Below, piece by piece: positions 1 to 10,702 of a DNA stretch of 64,000 bases (its first letter is position 1; each line of letters starts with the position of its first letter). The stretch comes from Hesseltinella vesiculosa (taxonomy: Eukaryota; Mucoromycota; Mucoromycetes; Mucorales; Cunninghamellaceae): contig MCGT01000014.1 in assembly GCA_002104935.1 (NCBI GenBank), positions 496,001 to 560,000 of the forward strand. The letters are read 5' to 3'. The notes below the pieces were generated by a model. That model was not told the origin of the DNA, did not search any database, and was given only the letters and a program-made list of their open reading frames with translations. The translations under genes and the position numbers were made by a program.

Positions 1-110
1 ACCATCACCAAGGAAAAAATGCATCCAAAGGATAGGCATGGAAATGAACGACGGATCCTTCCGATCTGTTACGGTAAAATAAGATTCGAAGCAATCAATG
101 AGAACAAGAG

Positions 111-116
111 TTTATT
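111..116 (-). terminator. Poly(A) signal of RPL5
   Basis: TTTATT on the plus strand reads AATAAA on the minus strand, about 70 bp past the RPL5 stop codon. This is a normal position for a fungal polyadenylation signal. It is inferred from sequence only. Confidence 0.5.
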
Positions 117-184
117 GATTAGAGAGGTACAAAAGAGGAGAGTGGGAACAAGGCGGAAAGAGAGAGAGCAATGGGGCGATCCAT

Positions 185-1500
185 TTATTGTTGGCTCTGT
201 TCGAAGGCAGCGATCTTGGCGGCAACACGGGCTTCGCGTTGCTTCTTGTTGAGAGCCTTCTTGAGACCGGTGTACTTCTTGACTTCCTTCTTGGCGACGG
301 GCTTGTGGGTGGGGTCGGCACGGATGGCTTCGTGAGCTTCAGTGTACATGTCTTCAATGGCATCGGAGGTGACACCGTTCTTGATGAAGCCAGCGAAGAT
401 CTTCTTGTAACGTTCTTCATCTTCTTCTTCGAGGTATTCCATGTATTCAGCGACGTGGACACCAAAGATGTAGTTGCGCAACAATTCATCATCGTTGGTC
501 TTGGTTTCGATGTCGTAACCGGGGAAACGGTTGCCGGAGTGGGGGATCAAGAGACCACCATCGGAGGCACCCTTCATGGCACCAAAGACACGGGCACCAG
601 TGGAGGTACGGGCCAAACCGACATCCAAGAAAGCCTTGAAGGGACGGGGACCTTCTTCGTTGGCTTCGGTCAAACCGACAACACCATCGGCTTCTTCAAC
701 ACCTTGGTACTTTTCGTCCAGACCAAGCTTGTTCAACACACGACGAGCCAACAACAAACCGGTACAGTAAGCAGCAGACCAGTTGGTCAAACCACCCTTG
801 ACACCATAGCGAGGCAATTCGTGGGAGTAGGCAGCAGCCAAGACAAAGTCACCTTGCAACTTGGCGTACACGATTTGACAGATAACATCACGGTTGGTGA
901 TGCGCACAACCAAACGGTACTTGGGGGAGTTGTACTTGTTCTTAGCTTGAACCACCAAGCGCTTACGAGCATAGTAGTCAGTCTTGCCCTCTAGAAAAAA
1001 AAATCGGTGAGTTTACATGCTCATTGAACGATCCCTCCAAAGGCACGCAAGCAACGACTTTTTTCTTTGTCAAAAAGGTCAGATAGGGGCGAAAAGACTA
1101 AAAATATCAACCAACGGCTGCAAAACCATTGTCACATGAACTATACTTTGCAAATCATCCTGTGCAATGACAAAAAAAAAGCCCTTGCTTGTCGATGCCT
1201 ATAAAGATTGATCCCACGCCATCTCTTCCTTCTTGATCAATTACCTCTGCGACGACGGTACTTGACTTGGTAACGCTTGTAGTAAGCCTTGTTCTTTTGT
1301 TGCTTGACGAAAGCCTACATGCGAACATTTAAAAACAATAAAGTGATCAGTTCTACCTTTCATTTTGTGCATTCATCCATCCATCCATCATAACAAGCTT
1401 TTTTTTATGCATCCATTCATATAGATGTGCATCAATCCTCTCCACTATATATTTATACCATTCCCTATCGCTTTGGGATTTTTTTCAACCTACTTACCAT
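185..1500 (-). CDS. RPL5: 60S ribosomal protein L5 (uL18)
   Basis: Binds 5S rRNA in the central protuberance of the cytosolic large subunit. I read three coding exons: 1500-1498 (only the ATG), 1314-1245 and 990-185, giving 292 aa in one frame. The start reads [17 protein letters not shown], and the [16 protein letters not shown] stretch crosses the second intron, which is the classic L5/uL18 N terminus. The body carries the family's [19 protein letters not shown] and [10 protein letters not shown] motifs and a basic, Lys-rich C-terminal helix. Length matches the usual 290-300 aa. The first intron starts directly after the start codon (ATG|GTAAGT), an arrangement often seen in fungal ribosomal protein genes. 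The codons look strongly biased, as expected for high expression. Confidence 0.97.
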
Positions 1501-2204
1501 GATATCGACGTATAAGCTGTAAAGAAAGAGGAAGAAAAAAAAAAAAGTGATCAAGCAGCCCGCAAGATTTTTTTATTGGCAAGTTTAAATGCCGACAGGT
1601 GTCCTTGCTGACTTTGTAGGGCAAGCCTCTTCGTTCTTCAGGCCAGCTTTGACTTTTTTTTTCTTCAGGGTCCCGGAAAGAGGGAAACCTCTCCTAGCAT
1701 GAGAGTGACAAAAATAAAAAAAACCAGTGACAAACTGGTGCTTATCCCTTGGCTTGCGCTCCTGTCAGCACAGAGGAGTTGCCCTCCTCCCTGCTTGCGT
1801 CTATTAAAACCACATCGTATTGTCTGTCATTGTGACGGTGCCCGATAGGTTCTGAAGCAACACTTATCTTTCTCTTGATGGTTGACCAAATGAGTATTCC
1901 GAGATAACCTGGCCAACATGGGCAGCTCCCTGTCACTGCGGTGGCTGCGTCAATTTTCCATCTTACTGCTTCCTTGGAAGGGATGCATCAAGAAAGGAAA
2001 AGAAAAAATGCGGCGAAATACAGTACCAGCACCATGGTTAGCGGCCAGAATGGCATGTCGCCCCTCCTCCCCCAAACCAGTGGGAGGAGGCATCACCCGA
2101 GCCGCCAGATAGCCAGCTTGGCTATGTGTGCTCTGTAACAAGCCATGTACCGGTAAGAGGTATTTGGCTTTAACTACCGGTATGAGCGCTTCGGAGGAGG
2201 TGGC
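1501..2204. other. Intergenic, RPL5 upstream region
   Basis: This holds the RPL5 5' flank (T/A-rich tracts near 1530-1560) and then sequence with no gene I can support. Short open frames on both strands lack recognisable motifs. A palindromic TACCGGTA-like motif occurs twice at about 2149 and 2176. Confidence 0.5.
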
Positions 2205-2730
2205 ATTTTTGATGGGGAAAATGGCCGATTTCAGCTGGAGAATCAGAGGTGTCCAAACGAAACGGATCAAACGGTGTGCGGAGGCTGAAAATGGCCAACC
2301 ATTTTTTTTTTGAAAAAAAAAAAAAAATCAGTCTACACTGCACAGCACTTTTGAGTGATTGAATCGATGCAAAATGTTGCACGAGTGTGAAAATACATGA
2401 GTGACAATGGTGGTTAAAAAATCAGGTCGATGGATCAAGGTCGCCCAGCCAACGTTTGATGCGTTTCGTTTGGACACCTCAGATTCTCCAGCTAAAAAAA
2501 AGAAAAAATCGGCTCTTTTCCCCAGGGGACCCCAAGGCCATCTGACCAAAAACCGCCGTGCAAAATTGGTCCAAGCCAACTCACTCCAAATGTTGCATAC
2601 GAGTACAAAATGATGGGAAATCACCTTGATTAAAATGACAGCTCCCTCAGACACCAGATGAAAGAGCTAGAAGGTGAACAAACATGGATTGGACATGATC
2701 CTGCGCGCACTTGAAAATCATACACTAATC
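2205..2730 (+). repeat. Foldback-family repeat, copy 1
   Basis: The right arm (about 2311-2730) is in plus orientation: a poly-A tract, then CACAGCACTTTTGAGTGATT, a GATCAAGG..GCCCAGCCAAC block, a CAGCTAAAAAAA..AAAATCGG block and a CATCTGACCAAAAACC block. The same ordered blocks recur near 58.6, 59.8 and 62.9 kb, and inverted near 26.5 and 48.9 kb. Just upstream (2213-2290) a short stretch matches the same core in inverted orientation and then a GTGCGGAGGCTGAA inner motif, so the copy is head to head. No coding capacity is evident. Boundaries are approximate. Confidence 0.75.
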
Positions 2731-2879
2731 TGGAAAGTGTGCCAGCTTAAAAAACTAGGCAGCTTAGCAGAAGAATAGAGGCGTGCAGATTGGATAGGAG
2801 GCTAGCACGGTGTTTTGAAGTGACCTGTTTTTCTCTCACTTTCTCTCTTTTTTTTTTTCAGTACACGACGAATGACCGG

Positions 2880-3636
2880 ATGCAAGAGATACCCACGCCA
2901 TCATCCATAGAGCCAACTGTACCCACGCCATCATTCAAAGCTAAAACAAATAATCCTAATGAACCGGCCGCTGGCCATGCAGACACTCACCTGCCAAGGA
3001 AACTCTATCGAAAGGAGCAAAAGCAAGCGAAACGTCGATTGAAACGCCAGAGGCTGGCCCAGGAGCGCACTCGATGCAATCAAGAAAAGCGCCAGAAGCG
3101 GATTGCCGAAGCAAAGCAGCGGGAGACCATCTACCAATTACAAAAAGCCAAATGGGAAGAAAAGGAGCGTGAATGCCAGGCCATCGAGGCTGCCCGCAAA
3201 GTCGCCAAAGAAGTAGACAAACGAGCCCGCGAACAAGCAATGGTAAAAACGAAATGAGGACCTCGTCAAGGAAAACACTCACAGCAGGCTATTTGTGCCT
3301 CTGCTTGGCTAGGAAAAATGGGTGACCACGTTGCAGAAGCTGCCTACCGACAAGCCAAGCGCAACAGCCAAGGATCTCAAACAGGTAGCGATTGTGGGGA
3401 TCAAACGTTAGAGTTTGCCACGTGTGATGTATGCTTGTTTATCGTCCATTGTAACCATGCTTTTTTTATTTTATTTTATGCTCGCTTTTAAGACTTGGAC
3501 ACGCCAACGTGGATCTGTGCTCAAGAATTTTGAACCTTCAAGCTCGGATCAGCCCCAGCCACGCATCACTTACCGAGAACGGCATGAACAATCGAAACGA
3601 TCTTCAGACACCTCCACAAATAAAGGGCAACCTTGA
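2880..3636 (+). CDS. Lys/Arg-rich coiled-coil protein, unknown
   Basis: I do not recognise this protein. Three exons splice cleanly in frame: 2880-3242, 3288-3428 (the acceptor could be 3285) and 3493-3636, giving about 215 aa. Exon 1 has a polar N terminus rich in Pro and Thr, then a long basic amphipathic stretch (RKLYRKEQKQAKRRLKRQR, then alternating K/R/E/Q) expected to form a coiled coil of about 90 residues. Exon 2 has the motif GKMGDHVAEAAYRQAKRN and exon 3 a hydrophilic tail. A T-rich tract ending in CAG lies just before the chosen start, so a 5' non-coding or additional coding exon is possible. The composition suggests a nucleolar or RNA-associated protein, but that is speculation. 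Confidence 0.6.
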
Positions 3637-4554
3637 ACCTGCTTAATGGGTCGGTTTTTTTTCTACGATGACCTCATGGACGCAAAAAAAAAAAAAAAAT
3701 AACAATAAATCGTCGTGATAGGACCCCGTTGATCCTTATGCTTTGCAAGAATGATTGGATGCCAAAGTGTGTGCAATGCCATTGGCCGCTTAAGAGCCAC
3801 GGAGAATAAGTTGGATTGGACAGGGCAAGGAAATAGACAAGACACTATGCCCCCAGAGCAAACAGAGAAGATAAAAGATAAGATGGTGGTGGGGCTTCAA
3901 AATTACCATTTCTAGGGCCCAGAAAAAAATGTGGGGTAGGAAGGGCAACTATTAATATAGAAGACCTGTATAATTTTATGGAGGTTGGGGGGTTATGGAA
4001 GCAACACACGTCGAATAGCGAACTCTATATGGAAATGCATCTTTTTGGGCGAGCCATGCTATTCGTTCCAGACAGAAGGGAAGGTGGTAATGGCGTGCGA
4101 AATGGAAAGATGGAAAACCTAGTCCAAGCGTAACAAAATTCATTTAGCGAAAAATATACCATCCACGCACAACTTTATTTCTCCATTTTTATTCTTTTTG
4201 ACAAGGCACACAGCGCAAAACCCAAGTGCACCCGATTAGGCAACCTGCCTGTTGGCTGGGTAGCGAAGGGTGAACCAAGATCCAACTCACCAATCATTGG
4301 TCGTTTCTCTCCTTTTGTCAATAGAAACCCGACATTTTCCGCCCACCCCCAACCTTGCAAACCTGCCTTGAACCTAAAAAAAAACAGCTGGGTGCAAAAA
4401 AACGCACCTCCACTTCTTGACTCGGTGGAAACTCTTTTGGTAAGAGACCAAAAAAAAAAAAAAGAATATAAAAACTGTGTCAAAACAAACCCTTTCCTCC
4501 CTTCTTTTTACTTCTCCACCTTTTTTTTTTTTTTTATCATACCCATCAAATACT
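3637..4554. other. Intergenic, MYB gene upstream
   Basis: No supported gene. It holds A-runs and T-runs (3674-3690, 4446-4460, 4520-4535) and the probable 5' UTR of the MYB gene. Open frames across the poly-T tracts are low-complexity artefacts. Confidence 0.5.
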
Positions 4555-5721
4555 ATGCTCTCCACTACACAAATTTCTTCACCAAAGCTAGAAGACGACT
4601 CTGGTGTGTTCTCTGTCTTCAAGCAAGATACCAGTCGATCCGCTCCGTTTTACTGCCGGTGGTCACCTGAAGAAGACAAGCTCCTTGTTGCTGCTGTCAA
4701 AAAATATGGACCTCACAAATGGTCGTTGATCGCTCAACATGTTCCTAATCGTACACCTGTTCAATGCTCAACTCGCTGGCTCGGGGCACTCAAGTAAGTC
4801 GTGGCATCAAGCAAATAAAAGACATCTTTGCTCACCTAGGCACGCCTTTTTTTTGATAGTCCCAACGTACATAAAGGCCGATGGGCACCTGAAGAAGATG
4901 AAATCTTGACGGAAGCCGTGCAAAAGTACAGCCACAAGAGCGTCTTGCCATGGAACCGCATTGCTCAGCAAATCCCTAACCGCACAGGCATCCAATGCCA
5001 AGCTCGATGGACCGAGGCTTTGGATCCCACCGTGCGTAAAGGCCGATGGAAAAAGGAAGAAGATGACATGCTTAGAGCTGGGGTTGCCCGATTCGGCTGC
5101 TGCTGGATTCGCGTATCAAGCATGATTCATGGCCGCACCCAACGCCAGTGCCGCACTCGATGGAACCAGATCAAGTCCAAGCAGGAGAAGCTGAGCAAAA
5201 AGGCCGCCGCTGCCGCCTTCAAGAAACAACAGCAACAGGAAGAGTCCGAGCAAGACCTGCTGGATCAGCCCATGGAATTCTCCCTCTCACCCAACGACAA
5301 TGTCTTTAGCGACGAGCTTGTCGTTGCCTTGACCTCACCTACCCTACCTTCCCCAACCCTGACCAACACATCCGCCTCCATGTCTCCACCCGTCTCCCCT
5401 CTTGATCAAGAGCATGCTGTGCCTGCCTTGATGTCTTTACCCTCCAGCATCACCATTGCTATGGACCCCAGCGATACCGACTTCTTCTGCCTCTCACCTC
5501 CCTCACCCTCTTCCTCTCTTGACGAGATGCTCACCCTACCCGATGAAGAGTTGCTGTCCACCTCCCAACCCTTTTCTACCCTCTTGGATGACAAGATGGC
5601 CCAAGCTTCCTTCTTCACCCCCTGCGAATTATTCCGCTTCAACCCAGAATTACCCTCTTTAGATTTACCTGACTCTGAATTGATGATCAATGATCTCTTC
5701 ACTCAGCCTTTTGCTCTATGA
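4555..5721 (+). CDS. Three-repeat MYB transcription factor
   Basis: DNA-binding transcription factor. Exon 1 is 4555-4793 and exon 2 is 4860-5721, joined in phase 2 so that the junction reads GALNPNVHKGRW; 366 aa. There are three tandem MYB repeats: R1 at about residues 34-80 (CRWSPEEDKLL..WSLIAQHVPNRTPVQCSTRW), R2 at 87-135 (GRWAPEEDEIL..WNRIAQQIPNRTGIQCQARW) and R3 at 141-184 (GRWKKEEDDML..WIRVSSMIHGRTQRQCRTRW). Each keeps the spaced tryptophans. After R3 come a basic segment, an Ala/Gln run and a long Ser/Pro/Thr-rich acidic C terminus ending DLPDSELMINDLF, which resembles an activation domain. R2 carries a few extra residues (SHKSVLP) before its third helix. It is a fungal MYB; targets cannot be read from sequence. 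Confidence 0.93.
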
Positions 5722-5776
5722 ATTCGTATTGCCTCTCTTGTATGTATTTTTATGTCCCCACCTTGTATAGTCTCCC

Positions 5777-5782
5777 AATAAA
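5777..5782 (+). terminator. Poly(A) signal of MYB gene
   Basis: AATAAA about 55 bp after the MYB stop codon, followed by a T-rich stretch. Confidence 0.5.
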
Positions 5783-7451
5783 CTTGTAATTTTATGATTG
5801 TTGTATAATTTATTCCATCTTCCTCCTCTTCTTTCGTGGCCTTTTGCCCTCACAGAGCAGCAGGGTATATTTTGATCATGCAGATCTATGGAGCCGCCCG
5901 CCTCTGAAAACCTCGGCTTGTCATTGGACAGCTTCCGATGTATAATTGTGCCAAAAAAATATACCAATTTTTTGTGATGCTTTTGATTGGTAGCCTGCCT
6001 GCGCTTGGGGCACCTGTTTCTCTCTGGGCTATCTTCTTTCAATGGATGTTCATGCCAATGCTTCTATTGGATCTTGAATGGAAAACCGAAAAAAAAGGGT
6101 GAGGGTCCTTTGAAACACAGCATTGGAACAGGGTTGGGGACGAATGCCTTTATATTTTCGTAGTGCACGGCCACTCTATTTTTTTTTTTTTAGCTCGTCA
6201 ACAAATGAAAATAAACTTCATGACTGCTAGCCACGTTGGTTGTTTGTTTGTCCAGACAACTCTATTCTTAATTCTTCATGGCAAAACTTAAGACTTTTTT
6301 CTTCTCCACGAACGAACAGACCACCAGATCTACAGACATAGCATAGCCACAAGCGCGTGTGTAACCATCCCCATCTTTCCTCGGAGAGATCTGGCACAGC
6401 TACGGTGCAGTCATTACTACCCACCTACATTTTCGCTTTCTCAGCTTTGATGAGGTGGAGAAAGACCATCGATGAATCATGTCACGGTCATAGGTGCTGG
6501 ATAACCCTTGTCCATGGCTTGGAGGCTTTTCCTTAAGACACACATTTCTTCTTCCACCAGACCCCTTTCAAGAAAAATAACGCTGATGTGTACATGTGTT
6601 ACAGCAACACAGCCTGTTCTGCCACGAACGATACAAAAACGCTTCATGCGTTTTGGCCCAAGAAGCTTTTCGCCTAGGCTGTTCCTTTGAGTGAAGTTGT
6701 GCTTACTTGCGCGCAATGTCATGCTGATCCGAGCTCACAATACTGGCAGACGAGGTACCCCGATTGACAGGCGTTTTTACCCGGATCAAGGCGGACTTGA
6801 CGGAAGCACAGTGGTGCTAGCCACACGAGACCGAAGCTGCCTACTGGATCAGATAGCACAAAAAAGGATGAGCGCGCTTTCCCGTTTTTTTTTTTGGGGG
6901 GGGGAGGGAGGCTGCTGGCTCCAGGTGACGTCCAGATGCCTTCTTCGTAAGTGGCCGCATGTTTTCCAAAGGACTCAACCAGGCCCTTGTTTACCTTCCT
7001 ACTGTACTTGCTACCTCGAGCGTGACTTCACCAGGTGTCGGGTGCAGGTCATGATGTTGGTAGCTTCCAACTGATATGCGATTTGGAGTTTCTTTTAAAT
7101 GTTCACCGCAACTTCGCTCATGGCTGGATTTAACTGTCATCTTTTTTGTCTTTGTGCTCGTTTTGACGTTACACTGAGTCACCCTCGCTCAATGATAAAA
7201 AAAAATATTGTGCAGATCACCTATTTCTCTGCGAGAGCCTCTATTTGCCAGTATCGTCTTTCCTTCCCTAAAAGGCATATTTATTGACGGGATTTGTTTC
7301 GATGACGTCTCCGATCCTTTCGCTTCCCCATTGATTCACATTGCGCGTATGACACTTGCCCGTCGTGCTGGTGCAGTCGTCTTTTCGCAGCAGCATGCCG
7401 CATTATGCCCAATGATGTAACTTCAACACTCTGAACATGTAGCCATTGATT
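5783..7451. other. Gene-poor intergenic stretch
   Basis: No gene supported. It contains short open frames with no motif, a T12 run at 6178 and a G-run at 6896-6904. Nothing with splice logic or a recognisable product was found on either strand. Confidence 0.45.
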
Positions 7452-7928
7452 TTAATATTCAATAAAGCTTTTATCAATGGCAAAGGTAATGCGCAAATCT
7501 TTCGAGTCTATCTCGCATACTGTATTTCGAAGTGCAGTCATAAGGTCAGCTCTTAGTCCAACACCATATTCAGATTCATTAATCTCGGTAGCATGAGCAA
7601 GCAACGCTAATAAGTTGTATAGACACTGTTCAGCAATATTGAGATTGGTTGCTGCTTCGTTGTAATAAGTAGCTAATGTGTCTCTTGAGTTTGCAATCAC
7701 CAGTGCTAAAGGTAGTCCTTGTTCTTGTGCGGCACGTGCTGAATCCGTGATCTGCTGCTCAACTGAAACTAGATTTGCCATTGCCATATCATAATCGCTT
7801 TTTGCACCTTGTAGCTTAGGCAAGTAGTCTACGACTATCTGACGGGCGTTTAACGATAATGTCTTGTCTTGTATTCTATAGCTCAAAAAAGCTATAAAAG
7901 TGCTAAAAGGATCTGACTGAACCTGCAT
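7452..7928 (-). CDS. Helical orphan protein, 158 aa
   Basis: I do not recognise this product. It is an uninterrupted 158-codon frame starting MQVQSDPFSTFIAF and ending DKSFIEY. It is not low-complexity and is predicted by eye to be almost all alpha-helical, with heptad-like leucines and few prolines. An AATAAA at the very 3' end overlaps the stop region on this strand. The CAG just after the ATG could be a splice acceptor (ATGCAG|GTT), in which case this is the last exon of a longer gene whose upstream part may be 7987-8235. I could not find a phase-compatible donor there. Confidence 0.5.
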   Translation of the reverse strand: MQVQSDPFSTFIAFLSYRIQDKTLSLNARQIVVDYLPKLQGAKSDYDMAMANLVSVEQQITDSARAAQEQGLPLALVIANSRDTLATYYNEAATNLNIAEQCLYNLLALLAHATEINESEYGVGLRADLMTALRNTVCEIDSKDLRITFAIDKSFIEY

Positions 7929-7986
7929 ATTTGTTCAAAGGATAGAGAAGAAAGGTGCATTTGAAGGGGTTTTTTTTTTTTTAGAT

Positions 7987-8235
7987 TTATAACTTAAAAA
8001 GGCATGTAAGCATTGTGTAGCCATAGACGGAAGGCCTACCGGAATCCTGCGGTGACTCAGCTGCTTTGAATATCACATAAAACAATGAAAATTCGGCAAC
8101 ACAATCGTTCAAATGGTAGCTAAAGACCGGCTTGCAGGTTGGAAGTGCGTTTTGTCCGTCTAGTCTTGACGTGGAGTCGTCACCAACTGAAGGATCACAC
8201 TGAGGAGGATCATCTATGAAAAACAGCGACGACAT
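7987..8235 (-). CDS. Possible small ORF or upstream exon, 82 aa
   Basis: Open frame starting MSSLFFIDDPPQCDPSVGDD. The first 60 residues have ordinary composition, while the last 20 (ending LTCLFKL) look like intron read-through. It may be the 5' exon of the helical orphan downstream, or a chance frame. No domain is recognised. Confidence 0.25.
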   Translation of the reverse strand: MSSLFFIDDPPQCDPSVGDDSTSRLDGQNALPTCKPVFSYHLNDCVAEFSLFYVIFKAAESPQDSGRPSVYGYTMLTCLFKL

Positions 8236-8382
8236 CGGCTATGATGGTTATAAAAGCAGAGACCGGCAAACTGGCGAGGATATGTCCTGCAGGTCCAGCT
8301 CCAAGCGGCCAAGGCTCCCAAAGGATGCTGGGCCAGAAATACAAAAAAAAAAAGGTTTATGCTGAGAACAAAGCACGACGAT

Positions 8383-8388
8383 TTTATT
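8383..8388 (-). terminator. Poly(A) signal of STK32-like kinase
   Basis: TTTATT on plus, AATAAA on minus, about 50 bp past the kinase stop at 8440. Confidence 0.45.
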
Positions 8389-8439
8389 TAATATTATTTT
8401 GACATGGACATAGTAAAAACACTGAAGAGACGAGATGGG

Positions 8440-10352
8440 TCAATTGGATGACTTGATTAGGGTGGTAAGGGGATCTTCCATGCGTAAATGAGCTGGTGTG
8501 GACATGACAGGGGCTGGTGAATGAGGAGGAGAGTCCGTGTTGTAATCGTCGCGGTGCCTAGACTAGAGAGAGAGAAAAAATAAAATTAAAAAAAAGCGGG
8601 TGAGAATTGAGCTTGTTTTTAATGGAAGGAGTGTACCTGTTTCTTGGATTTGGCGGAGGAAGGTTGCTGTTGTAGTTTACGTTGTTGCTGACGTTTCAGG
8701 TTCAGGTTTTGCTCGGGCTTCGTATAGTCAAAAGTCAAGAAGCGGTCATCCATGATTTGATATTCGGGGTCGGTATAAGGATTAAAGGTATATTGCTGCT
8801 CGGCGTCGCCTTGAAGGTCTTGGGTAGATCTGTTTTTTCGGATACGCTTCTTTGCCTTGAGAGGGTTGTCTTCCAGTAGGATTTCCTCCAATTCATGGGT
8901 TGGATCAAAGTTAGCCCGCTTGTCCTAGGCGCCACCAAAGGAAATAAAAAAACGTGAGTATTCTTTTCTTTCACTTCTAGGTGAGGGTAGTACATCAGGG
9001 ATAAAAGGAGGCATGATCTTTTTGGTGCCCATCTCTTGCCACCTTATCGATTTGAACCATGGGTGGACTTTTAATCGCTGGAAACCTTGGTCTTCGTAGC
9101 CCAATCGATCGTTGATATCTCTTGCTAGGAGGCTCTTGATCGCTGAGATAGCCTCAGGTGACACGTTTGGTTCATCAGGAAAGTCTACAGGATCGCTCAG
9201 AATAGCTTGCTTCAGAGCGTCATTGGATTTGCCTCGAAATGGGCGCTGGATGGGGAAAAAAAAAGGAGAGGTGAGCCGGAGAAATGAAATAGGCATATCT
9301 CTTTTTAGCCATGCTGATTTACCTGACCAAAAAGTAATTCGTAACACACAATGCCTAAGCTCCACCAGTCCACGGAGGCAAAGTAGCCTTGTTTTTTGAG
9401 GATTTCTGGGGCCATGTACGCCATGGAGCCGGCAACCGAGGTCAGTGGTTTGGCTTCGGTATAGGGAATAGCAATGTTGAAATCGGTCAAATGAGCATGG
9501 CCATGCTGATCCAGCAAGATATTATCTGGCTTAACATCCCTATTTTTTTTTTTTTTTTCTTTGTTAGAATGAATGTGCTTTTTTTTTTTTCTTCATCCTT
9601 CTCAAGGCTATTACCGATGGACAATATGATTTTGGTGTAAATAATGCAGCGCCAGGGCAAGTTCGGCGGCATAAAATCGGACACAGTCTTCATCCAGACA
9701 GCCGCGTCTTTCTAAATGAAAGCGCAGGTCGCCGCCGAGCATCAGATCCAGTACCATGAAGAGATTCTCATCGTCTTGAAACGCATAGCGTAAATTGACA
9801 ATAAATTGATAGTCCAGTCGCTCGAGGAGACGACGTTCTGAGATGATGTTGTCGACAGCGCGCATACGGATGCACTTGGCCTTGTTGATATATTTCAAAG
9901 CAAAGAGCTGTTTGGTACCCTTATGTTGGACCACACGCACCTTGCCAAACGCACCTTTGCCCACAGATCGTAACAGTGCAAAATGAGTCAAGTCCACTAT
10001 GAAGGCAAAAGTTGTGTAAGGAGCTTTTTTTCCCGTTGACACACGACCTTTTTTTTTTTTCTCCCTTTTTTTTTTTCCTGGCACCAATGACCTTCTCCTC
10101 ATTGTTCCCCCCCTTTTTTTTTGTTTCTTGTCACACCAGGCCCAGTTATAATCTTGGCCTCCAAATAAAACCAAGCTTTTTTGTTCATCGTCAAGGTCAC
10201 GGTGCGTCCAAAGTCCCTATGCTGAAACCATTCCTTCTTGTGATTCTCCTCTTTCTTTTCGCCAGCCTCCCCAAAAGTCTCTCTCTTTTTTTTTGGCATT
10301 TACCTTCACTATCTAGGTCCACTGGTTCTTCTCGACAACAAAGGGCACCCAT
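8440..10352 (-). CDS. STK32/YANK-type AGC serine/threonine kinase
   Basis: Membrane-anchored protein kinase. Six exons keep frame: 10352-10304, 9996-9615, 9539-9323, 9245-8994, 8924-8637 and 8562-8440; 436 aa. The N terminus MGALCCREEPVD has a Gly2 myristoylation site and a Cys pair for palmitoylation. The kinase domain runs from about residue 21: Gly loop GKGAFGKV (29-36), catalytic Lys51 in FALK, HRD at 143-145 with DVKPDN, then TDFN (162-165) where most kinases have DFG. The DFN motif is the hallmark of the STK32 family. The tail motif ANFDPTHELEEILLED followed by a KAKKRIRKNRS basic patch also matches that family. The first intron is long (about 307 nt) and pyrimidine-rich. It is divergent from the VPS9 gene, with 350 bp between the two starts. 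Confidence 0.93.
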
Positions 10353-10702
10353 GGATAAGTCGTATGAGGGAGGGATTAAAAAAAGTAAAAGAGGAGAATG
10401 GAGAAGACGGGGTAAAGGAGCAAGAGGAAATAAAACTAGAGAAAGCACAAGAACCCAATGCCGTTATTTGAATGCTAAAAGACTAAAGAGTTAATAAGGT
10501 AGCCGCCATTCATTCAATGACATACAGTAAACACTAGCAGACACAGTACGGGCGTATGAAATAGTACTAAAAAAGAAAAACAGTACAGGAAAAAGAAAAG
10601 GAAAAAGAGCTGAAAAAAGAGTGTGTCGTTTTTACTAGCGCGCGGCGGTTTTTTTCCAGCTTGACTGTCCCCCCTTTTTTATCTCTTTTCTTCCTTTTAT
10701 AA

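Noticed and set aside
188..994. 268-codon open frame antisense to RPL5
   Set aside because: It is the mirror frame of a highly codon-biased ribosomal protein gene; composition (Gly/Val/Thr/Phe) and lack of motifs mark it as a shadow.
2205..2730. Foldback copies as solo LTRs of a retrotransposon
   Set aside because: Copies occur as inverted, head-to-head arms, and no TG..CA ends or flanking direct repeats were visible.
4477..4797. Extending the MYB start upstream to the CTG/ATG-like codons before 4555
   Set aside because: The extra residues are Phe/Ser runs from the T-rich leader; 4555 is the first ATG in a sensible context.
10012..10494. 160-codon plus frame over the first kinase intron
   Set aside because: It is built from poly-T/Phe stretches in the intron and 5' region of the opposite-strand kinase gene.
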